Shown piece after piece: positions 46,701-58,888 of a stretch of 64,000 nt of DNA; position 1 is the first letter of the stretch; the number at the start of each line of letters is the position of its first letter. The notes beneath the pieces are model-generated. The model was not told where the DNA came from and did no database searches. It worked only from the letters and a program-made list of their open reading frames with translations. The DNA is from Bolinopsis microptera. Taxonomy: Eukaryota; Ctenophora; Tentaculata; Lobata; Bolinopsidae. The position numbers and the translations under genes are program-made. The DNA lies in the NCBI RefSeq assembly GCF_026151205.1, contig NC_087079.1, positions 6,296,169 to 6,360,168 of the forward strand. Reading direction: 5' to 3'.

Positions 46701-49700
46701 CTCTCTGTGCTCAGGGTCCTGGACGCGCGACAAAGGCCTCTGCGCGGTATGCTCGGCACCCTGGCGGCGTATATTGAAATTATAAAACTCACACCATGTG
46801 AAATCGTACCATATAATCACAAACCTTCAATTTTAATGCTGTATACCGGTCATACAAGCATGGCTTTGCTCCACATAATGATCGTCGATGGCGAATCATA
46901 TTTTTTGGTCCAATTCGAAACTGTAAATGCGAGGCATCCAATTCATTCTCGATTCAAATGTGAAAGTAAACCTGTTCGTCATGCTTAATTTGTTAAAGTC
47001 TAAAGACAAAATACTGAGTAAAGTTGGATAGTATAGCAGTATATATAGCAGTATAGGGTAGTGTTCACTTATTTACAGAGAGTTATACCGTGGTCTTATC
47101 TTTTACATTTCAGGGAAAAGATAACGATGAGACGTTACAGTCAGTGAACATCAGCCAACTGGTCCACGACGGCAGCGAGAGGTTAGTCCAGTTTGCCACG
47201 TTTTCTAATTCATTTAGTTTTTTAAGTTTATTTAGTTAATTATTAAGTTAATTCATTTTAAAATATCTAATAAACGGTTTAATTTTAAATGTGACCCGAT
47301 CCCAACCCCATCCATTTTATTCGGTTGTTGAGATCTAATATAAACACCATTCTGTACGGTTTCCATCTTATCTCTATTATATGACAGTTCCGGGCCCTAG
47401 TATTGCTGTAGACTGTTGAGTATAGACACTAGACCCACATAACGCATGTGGTTATGCTCGACAGTTCAAAGTGACATAGATAAATACTGCTCAGCCAGTT
47501 TTCAAGTATAGACATCGTCCATGATCTTATCCAGACATTATTTTTTAAGCTTATCAATGATTTAATAAATTTTAAACTTTAAATCATACGTCACATTACA
47601 ACAACGCATCTCTTCATTCTTACTTGATCTCCTCTGATCAGCAAATATGCACTGGATATAGTTACTGATGACTAAAGTTCCTCCAAGGGTCGACCGAGTC
47701 CTCGGCCTCGGCCTCGGTTTTACCGAGGAATGGCGATTTTTCCTCGGCCTCGGCCTCGGCCTCGGTCAGGAGGACAATTCCTCGGTTCGCCTCGGCCTCG
47801 GTCAAAAATAGATTCGAAATTCCTCGGCCTCGGCGAAATTTGACGATTTTACCGAGGATTTGACCGAGGATTTTTGTAAGGTTTGTGAGGTTAATGTAAA
47901 CGAATTTGTAAAATTGAAAATAAAACGACCAATTGACCAGGACACAAAACTAAAAATATCATAGTCTAAGATTCATCGTCTGATGAAATGACAATATCTG
48001 AGCACTCTGAATCAGAATAATCTTCTGTGCACAGCTCAGAAGAAGGGGGACAGTCCTCTTTATTTGGGGCTTCAAATTCATTTGGACAGGGGCCGAAGTC
48101 GTCCCCAAATCTTCCGATGTTCTTTTTGAGAAACAAGCACCCCTCAAAGTTTGTTGGCTTAAGGCTGAGGCGATTTAACTTCAGGATGTGCCCTGCTGTA
48201 GAAAACAATCTCTCTGGTGCTGCTGAGCTCGCCGGCGCAGATAGATATTTCCTTGAACACTCAGCAAGGTTCGGATAGGGGTGGGCGACAATTGACCCCC
48301 CGACAATTGACCCCCCGACAATTGACCCCTGACAATTTACCCCCCGACAATTGACCCACGGCTGACCTTGACCCTGACCCAGGACCCAGGACCCAAGACC
48401 CAGGACCCAGGACCCAGGACCCAGGACCCTGACCCTGACCCTGACCCTGACCCTGACCCTGACCCTGACCCTGACCCTGACCCTGACCCTGACCCTGACC
48501 CTGACCCTGACCCTGACCCTGACCCTGACCCTGACCCTAACCCTGACCCTGACCCAGGACCCTAACCGTAACCCTAACCCTAACCCTAACCCTGACCCAG
48601 GACCCTAACCCTAACCCTAACCCTAACCCTGACCCAGGACCCGATCAATTGACCCCAGTGTAATTACATGGGGGTCAATTGTCGGGGGGTCAATTGTCGT
48701 ACTAAACCCTAGATTTCGCGACAATTGACCCCAGTGTAATTACATAGGGGTCAATTGTCGGGGGGTCAATTGTCGGGGGGTCAATTGTCGGGGGGTCAAT
48801 TGTCGCGGTACCTCGGATAGCTCTGCTTATTAGCATGCCCACTCCTGACTCTTGGCGAACTTGCCCCTTCATAATGATTGTAACGTGTGTACACAGTATA
48901 GTACACAGTACAATCTGATTAGGTACAGTGCGCTTTTCCTAATAAACAATGCCCTTTTTCCCAACAATTTTTCTGCCAAAATTCCTCGGCCTCGGCCTCG
49001 GTCAAAATTTGCACTCCTCGGCCTCGGCCTCGGCCTCGGTCAAAAAAAGAAACCTCGGTTGTCCTCGGCCTCGGTCTTAACTAACTGTATTTTCCTCGGC
49101 CTCGGCCTCGGTCGAAAATCCTGCCCTCGGTCGACCCCTGAGTTCCTCTGATCATGCATTATCTCATCCATCAGAATGACAAAGCTTCCACCACTCATAC
49201 ATCTCCTCTAAAAGTACTGTTATTTCCACATCAAAGCTAATCTGTCCCTTAGACTCTTAGAACACGTGACCAGCAGTGCTGATAGTACTGGGTTTAACGC
49301 TCTATATTCTCTTCTATATTATAGAGGAATATAGAGTAATATACAGTAATATAGAGCAATATAGAGTAATATAGAGCAATATAGAGCAATATATTATATA
49401 CTCTGCTCTCTCTCTCTCTCTTTGCTTGAGACTGCTGCTTGATTGTTTATAGTCCACTCTGCACAGTGTCAGCCGCACATTGCAGATTACTCGTACTGCT
49501 TGTACTTCCAAGTCCGGTAATATTCCGTTTAGACGCTCTTTGCAAGTTGTGTCTGGGAAATATCGCAGTTCCAAGTTCAGTTTCTGAGTTGTTCCTGTGA
49601 AAGTTTACAGTTCTAAGTTAAGTTTCTGAGTTTGTTCCTGTGAAATTTTGCAGTTCTAAGTTAAGTTTCTGAGTTTGTTCCTGTGAAATTTTACAGTTCT

Positions 49701-52700
49701 GAGTTAAGTTTCTGAGTTTGTTGCTGTGATTTGTTTGATCCGCCCCTCTCTCTCAATGGACGGCTACAAGACAGTGTTCTGGTGAGTATACCTGAAATAA
49801 TCAGTTGTATTCCGTGTATCGTGTTTCATAGTGACTCCCAGACAGAGAGTTGACATTATCAACTCTCCAGATATAATAGATTATACTGACTAGGTCTAAT
49901 TGCCGTAATGAGTTGTTAGATCGGGACTGTCATATTTGGTGTGGAGTGTTGAGGCACGGGTACGGTGTGTAAAGTGGTCCCCACACCGTAGAGTGCTCTG
50001 CACCGGGGTGGGGACCACTTTACGGGGTGGGGAGCACTTTACACACTCAGTTTGTACCATATTCGGGGTAGTATTTTCTAACATTACCTTAGTTTGTACC
50101 GTATTTAGGGTAGCATTTTCTAACATTACATCTGTTTCGATGTGACTGCAACAGCCGCTTTGCTCAAGCGGAGTGTTTGTACAATTTGCTATTTGCTCTC
50201 TCTCTCTCTCAATCCATGAAACGTAGACAACCATTAATGATAATTACAAAGGAGCAGCAGGAGGATCCTACATGTAGACATGACCTCATATTATGACCTG
50301 TACACCAATGTACAACATCTCCCAGTAGAGCAGGAGAGGAGGAGGGGACACTGATTGTACCTATTAGCTAATTGTCCTGTCATTTTCTCACTACTCACCC
50401 ATCTCCTCACTTGAGTGACTCCTGCCTCTTTTCAGTGTTCTATACCCTCTCTTGTGTCAGTGTCTCTCTCACTACAGCCCTGAAACCTCCCTCGTTTAGT
50501 TGTTGTCTCCTTGCTGCTGTCCTCGTTTAGTGTAGTTGTTGGTGTCTACTTGCTGCTGTGGTTTGTTCTCGTCTTGTAATGTAATAATGTAGAGTCTACC
50601 TATAGTCTACATTGTAGAATATAGGTCTGTAGGTTCCCAGAATGTGGTTGAAATTTACATGGTTTGTTGCAGTTGGTTTCCTGTCCTGTGACCGCGTATT
50701 ATGGTTTTTGTCGCTTTTAACAGTTTGTTGAAGATCGGTTTTAATGTCAATGCTAGTTGCTTCGAAAATATATAAAACCTTGAAGAAATTATGTATAATT
50801 AAAGTATAGTATGCTATTAAAAGTGGGCCCAGTCTATTGCTTTTCCTTGTGTTTTTGTTGTCCTAAAAAGTGTACCAAGTTCACTACAAGTTCTATTGCT
50901 TAGTGTGCTCACCCCTCTGCCGCGGATAATTAGAGTTTTTAACTCCACATCACCTTATAATATTGTATTACCAGTGTAGTGTATAACCTGTGTAGGGTGG
51001 GCCATGTGTTCTGTGTTCTGTGTCCGGTCTGTGTTCGGTCTGTGTTCGGTCTGTGCCCGGTCTGTATCTCTGTTTTAGTTTGTTGATTATACCTGTTATG
51101 GGTATATTCTGTGAGAGCTATGCTGCAGTTAACACGTGCGAAATAACATTAACAATCTCGTTGTTATACAGACCTCACTAAAACGACCTTACTAAACTCA
51201 GCAGTTTGTAGTTTTCTCTGGTGTCAGTGCTATTTTGAAGATGGTGTTGTGTTGTAACGTTTTGTTTTACGGTATATTTCATCAATACTTGTTGTAACCA
51301 ACAGCTTTTATTTGCGCTTCCATCACTTTCTTTCGAGCGAAAGACCATTTGGATTGTTAATATTCACGAATCGTCCCTCTTATCTAAAGTTATCAGCAAA
51401 TTATATTAGTGCATTATTAGAAGACCAAGTGTAACGTAAACTGAAGAAGGAGGAATAGTTACATGTAGTATAACAGTACACTTTATTTAGAAGTAACCAC
51501 ATCAAACCTTAGTAACCAGAAGTAACCACATCAAACCTTAGTAACTAGAAGTAACCACATCAAACCTAAGTAACTAGAAGTAACCACATCAAACCCAAGT
51601 AACCAGAAGTAACCACATCAAACACAAGTAACCAGAAGTAACCACATCAAACCCAAGTAACCAGAAGTAACCACATCAAACCCAAGTAACTAGAAGTAAC
51701 CACATCAAACCCAAGTAACTTGAAGTAACCACATCAAACCTAAGTAACCAGAAGTAACCACATCAAACCCAAGTAACTAGAAGTAACCACATCAAACCCA
51801 AGTAACCAGAAGTAACCACATCAAACCCAAGTAACCAGAAGTAGCCACATCAAACCCAAGTAACCAGAAGTAACCACATCAAACCCAAGTAACCAGAAGT
51901 AACCACATCAAACCTAAGTAACCAGAAGTAACCACATCAAACCCAAGTAACCAGAAGTAACCATATCAAACCTAAGTAACTAGAAGTAACCACATCAAAC
52001 CCAAGTAACCAGAAGTAACCACATCAAACCCAAGTAACCAGAAGTAACCACATCAAACCCAAGTAACCAGAAGTAGCCACATCAAACCCAAGTAACCAGA
52101 AGTAACCACATCAAACCCAAGTAACCAGAAGTAACCACATCAAACCTAAGTAACCAGAAGTAACCACATCAAACCCAAGTAACCAGAAGTAACCATATCA
52201 AACCTAAGTAACTAGAAGTAACCACATCAAACCCAAGTAACCAGAAGTAACCACATCAAACCCAAGTAACCAGAAGTAACCACATCAAACCTAAGTAACC
52301 AGAAGTAACCACATCAAACCCAAGTAACCAGAAGTAACCATATCAAACCTAAGTAACTAGAAGTAACCACATCAAACCCAAGTAACCAGAAGTAACCACA
52401 TCAAACCCAAGTAACCAGAAGTAACCACATCAAACCCAAGTAACCAGAAGTAACCACATCAAACCCAAGTAACCAGAAGTAACCACATCAAACATAAGTA
52501 ACCACCACTAAACCGCTCTTTTAAGTAGCTCCTTGTCTGCCCCCAGTGACAAATTAACATCACTAAACCACCACACATTAATCATCATCTCAGCATATAT
52601 ATCCAGAGTACCTCCTGAATACTGGCTTGTCATTGGCTGTTCACCACATCACGTGACTTTGATACTGGCTTCTGAGTGGCTTGTTGGGATTTTACTGTCA

Positions 52701-55700
52701 TTCTATTGGTGGAAGGTGAGGGTAGGCTCCAGCTCTCCTCTGGCTTACGAATGTCTGTGTACCATTAAGCAAAGTGTACCTGTGCTGCACATGGAACTTT
52801 GTTCCACATTGTTTTTTGTTGTTCTTTACGGGCTTTAACATGAACAGCTTTTATTCTATCTGCGCGCGGCTTGTAAGTTTGCACGTGCATAATATGTGAT
52901 CGTTATTGTCCGGTTAATGCACTACAATCTACTAAATTTTAACTGACCAAGTTTGCCGCTTCTATTGGTCTCACAACACACAAGTTGAAGTTAAAGACGA
53001 TGACGTGAAAGTCGACGAAAGATAAAATGTATACCCGTTTGATTCACTGAGCCAAGTCGTGCTACGTTGGAGAACTGGTTACTGGTTACTAGAACTGGTC
53101 GTGCTACGTTGGAGCTCCAGTTAGGAACCTCGTTTAGTGCTCTAAACCCGTGGTTTAATAAACTTGTGTCTGTGGTTTGCTGGAGTGTATTGCAGGCTAA
53201 TTGTCAGTGCAGTATGACAGTGCAATATCCTGTGTTGTTGGTGGGTTGTGGCTGGGAGATTCCTCAGATTCTGGTTTCAGTGGTACGATGTTGGAGGTTG
53301 CTGCAGTTGAGATCCCAGACAATTTTACCCTCACCTTGTTTTTTATGTGTGGCCCTGACCTCACTAATACGTTTCTTCTGAACCACCAAGTTATTGTCTT
53401 GTCACTGCATGTTGAGCGGAAGGAAGATCAAGTTTGTTGTCCTGAGTTTCATATATCTTAGAATGGGCTCATATTTTTCCTAGAGTCAATATTTGAGAGT
53501 TTCCGTTAATATCTTAATGTGAACTCACAACGTGTATGAGTTTTGCAGAATTGTATTGTTTAATAGAATCACGTCAGAACTAAGTATGCCCTATTAGCCT
53601 AACAAGAACGTTAACTTGCGTTGTCAACGGAACAGTTCGTATAATTGCATAATTAAATAAGTAATTAAATAAGTTGCAACTGGCCAGTTAGCAGGACTTT
53701 CTAACTAACTATTGGTATGCTTTAATCTGCTATTATTTAATAGTACGGGCCGGGACACTATTTCAAGTCAGTTTGTGCATTTCATTGTTTTTGAGGTTTC
53801 TAAACCATTTTAACGGAAACTTATCTGTCTCTAACACAGTGTAACAGTGTAACAGTGTAACAGTGTAACAGTGTAACAGTGTACAGTGTACAGTGTACGT
53901 GTAACAGTGTAACAGTGTAACAGTGTAACAGTGTAACAGTGTAACAGTGTAACAGTGTAACAGTGTAACAGTGTAACAGTGTAACAGTGTAACAGTGTAA
54001 CAGTGTAACAGTGTAACAGTGTAACAGTGTAACAGTGTACAGTGTAACAGTGTACAGTGTAACAGTGTACAGTGTACAGTGTAACAGTGTACAGTGAACA
54101 GTGTAACAGTGTAACAGTGTAACAGTGTAACAGTGTACAGTGTAAACAGTGTAACAGTGTAGTGTAACAGTGTAACAGTGTTACAGTGTAACAGTGTAAC
54201 AGTGTAACAGTATAACAGTGTAACAGTGTAACAGTGTAACAGTGTAACAGTGTAACAGTGAGCTCTAGTTTCACTGCCAGACTCTGGATATAGGTGGTTG
54301 TTTGGAGTTGTATTGTTAATAATGTAAGCACATGTTCAACACGCTTGTTTTACCTTTGTTTTGCCTCGTTGTTTTTATGAAGTTGAAGATATGTTATTTG
54401 TTTTATTCTGTTTCATGTTTAACTTTAGTTAATACTGCTATGTTTTGTTATTTAATTTTTGTTAACCTCTGTCTTTACTTTCGTCATCTCTTTGTTACTT
54501 TTATTTTGTCTGAGCCTAAAATAGAAACCCACGGTCTGCAGTTGAGGTCACTTGTTTTTCAAGCAGCTCTGTTCATCTAATAGTTGTAATATTATTGGAC
54601 GGTTTTGTTATTACTCGCAGTTCAAAAATAGTGTCCCTTCACACATACATTTAGTCAGGACCAGACATTTCGTTCGGATCAGTCACCAGATTTCGTAGCT
54701 TGTTCCAAAAATTCAAGATCTTTTTCCTGAAATAAATTGGGAATTAGCTGTTAGATTTATCACTATTTAAAAGTTAAAGATAATTTCCCTGATTGAAGCT
54801 GAGTATGAGTGATAGGTTCCTGTACAACACGCTCTCATCAGTACAGAGTCACTCTCCCCTCCCTTACATCCCTAATATACGGTGAGTGCTACTTAGTGCT
54901 ACAGTAAAACCCCTATTTACCGCGCCCCGATTTACCGCTCCCCGATTTACCGCTCCCCGATTTACCGCGCCCCGATTTACCGCTCCCCGATTTACCGCTC
55001 CCCGATTTACCCCTCCCCGATTTACCCCTCCCCGATTTACCGCGCCCCGATTTACCGCGCCCCGATTTACCCCTCCCCGATTTACCGCTCCCCGATTTAC
55101 CGCGCCCCGATTTACCGCGCCCCGATTTACCGCAAACCCCGATATACCGCGAACCCCGATTTACCGCAAACCCCGATATACCGCGGCCATCTCCTTTCCC
55201 CCAAATAGGGCTTAACATGTATTATGTAATCAAACAAAACCCCGATTTACCGCGAACCCCGATTTACCGCGGATGTTCCCTTCCCCCAAACTCCGCGGTA
55301 AATCGAGGTTTTACTGTACTTAGTGTATCTTCGTGCGACTTAGTGCATCTTAGTGTATCTTCGTGCGACTTCATGCGGCCAATGAAGGGCCCACGCATTC
55401 CATTTTAATGCGATGTTTGTGGCAATTAATAACCATATAATATGATCAAAGTACCTCTTTCAATCGAGACTAAAATCTTTAAAATGTTCATCATTTTGTT
55501 ATTTGGTCAGTCTCACTATCTCTAATCGCTGCAAATTAGTGGATAAGAAGAAAATTGTGTTATCATTCGTTATGAGCAGCTTTATCTATTTCGACACAAT
55601 TGAAAGACTCTCATTTTGCAAATATTTGTAATGGATTCGTCAACATTATTGTATCCCATCTTTTTTATCGTGTTTAAATAAATGGGGCTTTGGAAGAGAG

Positions 55701-58700
55701 TGAGCCGTCTAGCCTGCTTTATAAAGCACAAAAAACGTGAAGTAGCTAATTTTACATGCGTTGCAATTCGGTTTAGAGTGGGTAAAAAGAAATGCTATCT
55801 TTGGAACGGGTTTGTTTAAAGTGCCGTTCAGAAATATAGACCGTTTATTACACTGCATACGTACAGTTTGGTGTTATCACCTGCAAATATTCCATTCTCT
55901 TGTTTCGATTCAATAGGAATGTAACCTTCACGTTCACCAGTTAATGAGACAAAGTACGGTACCCCATCTAGATTATAGGTTGACTTACCCAACTTATAAT
56001 TCTGTAGCTACAGTCGATTCAAAGTTTATGATTGTAAATGTACCAAAGTTTTAGTGACCCCCCACATTCCAATAACACCACTTAAATTTCAGTGACTCCC
56101 CGCCCAGTTCCCCTGACAATGTGCTAGGCAGTAAACCTTCTGATATTGACAAACTCTACAAACAGTTCTACAGAGAGAACGCTCACACTCCTTCAGGTAA
56201 TTCCTCGCAGTTCTAAGTCTGTCTGTTTGTTTGTGGATTTGTAGATATTTGTCTGTTTGTCTGTTTGTTTTTGGGTTAGTAAATGGTTGTCCGTTTGTGT
56301 AATATGATACGCACTCTCACTAACTATTCTTATCTGAACAACTATTCTCCTTGATTTAATCTCCTTTAAAATGACCACTCCCCCAGACCTAGGTCTTCAG
56401 TTCAGGGCCCCCTCAGATCTAGACTACTACCCCACAAAACAGACCCCTAAAGTGTACCCCAAGTCCCCTAAACCCGCTCCTAAAACATACGGTGCACACA
56501 GCTCTGCTCTTCTTACTTCTAGTATCAGGAGTCATAATGGTTCTTCAAGTGGTCTCTCCAGGTACAGTTTATTATTATTTTCTTATTAGTGAGGGGTGAA
56601 GACTTAGGAGGAACTCCAGGGAGTGATTCTCCTCTCTCTGTTTTATATCATTCGAAAGACTTCCTAAGGACTTAATTAAGCATGCTAAGTTTAGTTTAAC
56701 AGAAATTCTATCGCCTTATCCTGTCTTTTAGTTCTTATGATAGAAGGATAAAGTCGACATGAAATTTACTGAGTTCCTAACTGGCTCAGTTGTTCCATCC
56801 TTTATAGAAATCCAATAATCACCCCCACAGGCCGGGTTCAAGACACAGCTCGAACAACAGCGGACCCCCACCGTACAGTGTGACAGGTGTGTCCTCCCTA
56901 GCGGGGGGTGCGACCCCTTCTGTTGGGGGTGCGACCCCTTCTGTGGGGGGTGCGACCCCTTCTGTGGGGGGTTTACCTCCTACTTTAAATTCAGTATTAC
57001 ACTCGGACACAATGCCGTATTGTGGGGCAAGCTCGTGTAGTGGCAGTCAAGCTAACATCTTCGCCAGTACACCTCTCTCCTTGTAAGTTTTTATTTTGAT
57101 CTGAACTTTTTTATCTTCTTAGGTTTCATCCGTGAAAGTCTTGGCTCTTGTTGGCTTCTGACAAAGGTTTAACTGAACTAGTATAAATATATTTAAGCAT
57201 TATTATCGCAATTAATTTAATGAAAATCCAAACTTCTACTTAGATTACGGAGTCATTGCCCTTACTTCTTGAACTTTCTAAATCTCACGGTTTTTGTGGC
57301 CACTCTGACACTTTACTAAAGGTGTTCAGTGTTTACATGATAAAGCGAGCGCTGGATAGCTTTGCTTTACATATTATGTAGGGAAAACGGGTCAATGTTA
57401 TTCCTAGTTCAGTCTTACCTTTCTGAAACGTTTCTAATCTCTTACGAGGTTGATTTATGGTTTATAATTTATATCACTTGTTTTTACTTTATTTCGCTTG
57501 TTTTATACAATGTGACTACCTCACTCTCAGCTCTGAGATCAATAATATGTCCATAGCAGTCTAAAATATTTTGCTAAAACAAAATATTTTATAAAAAATA
57601 AAGCTGTTCCCCCTCTTTTAGTGACGTGATGTCAGGGCGTAACTCCCAGTCATCAGGCCGCTACACCCCCTCCCCCTCCTGCGATCTCCTCGACTCAGGC
57701 ACCAGGAAGATGTTGAATACCTCTACTGGGGACCACATGTTCACATCTGGTTCCAGTATCGCTGAAAGGGGTGAGTTAATGACAGTGTGAGTACAGTGTG
57801 ACTACAGTGTGACGACAGTGTGACGACAGTGTGATTATAGTGTCACTACATTGCTGACAAACTTACTAACAAGCTGACTCGATAACAAAGTCAGTGTCAA
57901 CTCACTAGCTGACAAAGACACTAAGTGAATAAGCGACTAAGTGACACGACAGAATGCTGAGTGACAAACATGGGAAATTAACCCATTTCACTATACTGTT
58001 AGTAAATTCCAGTCAATCTCAATCAGTGGGCCTGAGTCCTGGCATTTTAATTCGTTCCTGTCCGAATGGCTACTGGACAGTTGTCGGTCACCCGTCTGAA
58101 AGTCCGATACTTGATCTGAGATCAGTCCTAGTCCTGCAGTCTGCAGTACATGACACTATGACACTATGACAGGTGTGTCTCAGTGCTATACAAGCTGGGT
58201 TCGCCTGATTGCACCTCATATCCTCCTCCTTTACAGACCACGTGACACTGTTAATGTACCACGTGATATCTTCAGTAACCATAGCGACACTTCCTTGAAT
58301 GTCACGTGATATCGTCAGTAACCACGGCAACACTCCCTCCAGCGAACTGTGGGCCTGGTCTTGTCATGCAATCTAGTGTCATGCAATCTGTACTGCTGCA
58401 CGTCTCCCAGTAACTCTTTAGTCTCTTTGTTGTACTGTAACATTGCGGTCCGTGTTTTATTTGACTCTTTGCGATTTGAGGTTTATTCAAATTGAAACTC
58501 GTTCTAGTATAGAGCACTAGATTCATTTTTATGACAATAGCAAACTGATCACATTCCTTGATAAGTAGTTTTTGTTAGATATCATTAATAACTTACAAAT
58601 TATTTATTCTTTGTTTTTGTAAGACTTTATTAATAACTTAGTTTTGTTAGATGTTAGGTCACAGTGTAAGCAGTGACACGTTTGCTAGTTGTACGACCCT

Positions 58701-58745
58701 TTGTAGAACTCGCAAGTGTAAGCGTTCAGGTGAATTTATCTGTTT

Positions 58746-58780
<35 letters not shown>

Positions 58781-58789
58781 GGTTAGTTG

Positions 58790-58888
<99 letters not shown>

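Larger units (their letters stand above)
47959..48905 (-). pseudogene. hAT transposase C-terminal relic, interrupted
   Basis: On the minus strand the hAT dimerisation block is readable: YPNLAECSRKYLSAPASSAA, then PERLFSTAGHILKLNRLSLK, then an acidic tail ending at a stop at 47959. The nested insertion lies just upstream of YPNLAE. Reading from beyond the insert (minus strand, above 48820) into the block is in frame when the insert and one target copy are skipped. The rest of the transposase is missing, so it is a deletion derivative. Confidence 0.85.
47684..49140. mobile_element. hAT element with 8-bp TSD AGTTCCTC
   Basis: Ends CAAGGGTCGACCGAG (47684) and CTCGGTCGACCCCTG (ending 49140) are inverted repeats. 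AGTTCCTC flanks both sides (47676-47683 and 49141-49148), the 8-bp duplication typical of hAT transposons. Both subterminal regions consist of CCTCGG hexamers (CCTCGGCCTCGG). The interior retains the C-terminal part of a hAT transposase on the minus strand, and is itself interrupted by another element at 48279-48812. Confidence 0.93.

Noticed and set aside
48368-48565. PDPDPD-repeat frame
   Set aside because: Translation of (CCCTGA)n inside a transposon.
51483-52506. Possible CRISPR-like array
   Set aside because: Units are contiguous with no unique spacers and the DNA is clearly animal; it is a satellite.
53831-54331. 166-codon minus-strand frame (LLHCYTVT)
   Set aside because: Translation of the GTAACAGT array.
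54886-55218. Frames on both strands with FTAPR or GKSGR repeats
   Set aside because: Translation of the 15-bp array inside the pogo-like MITE.
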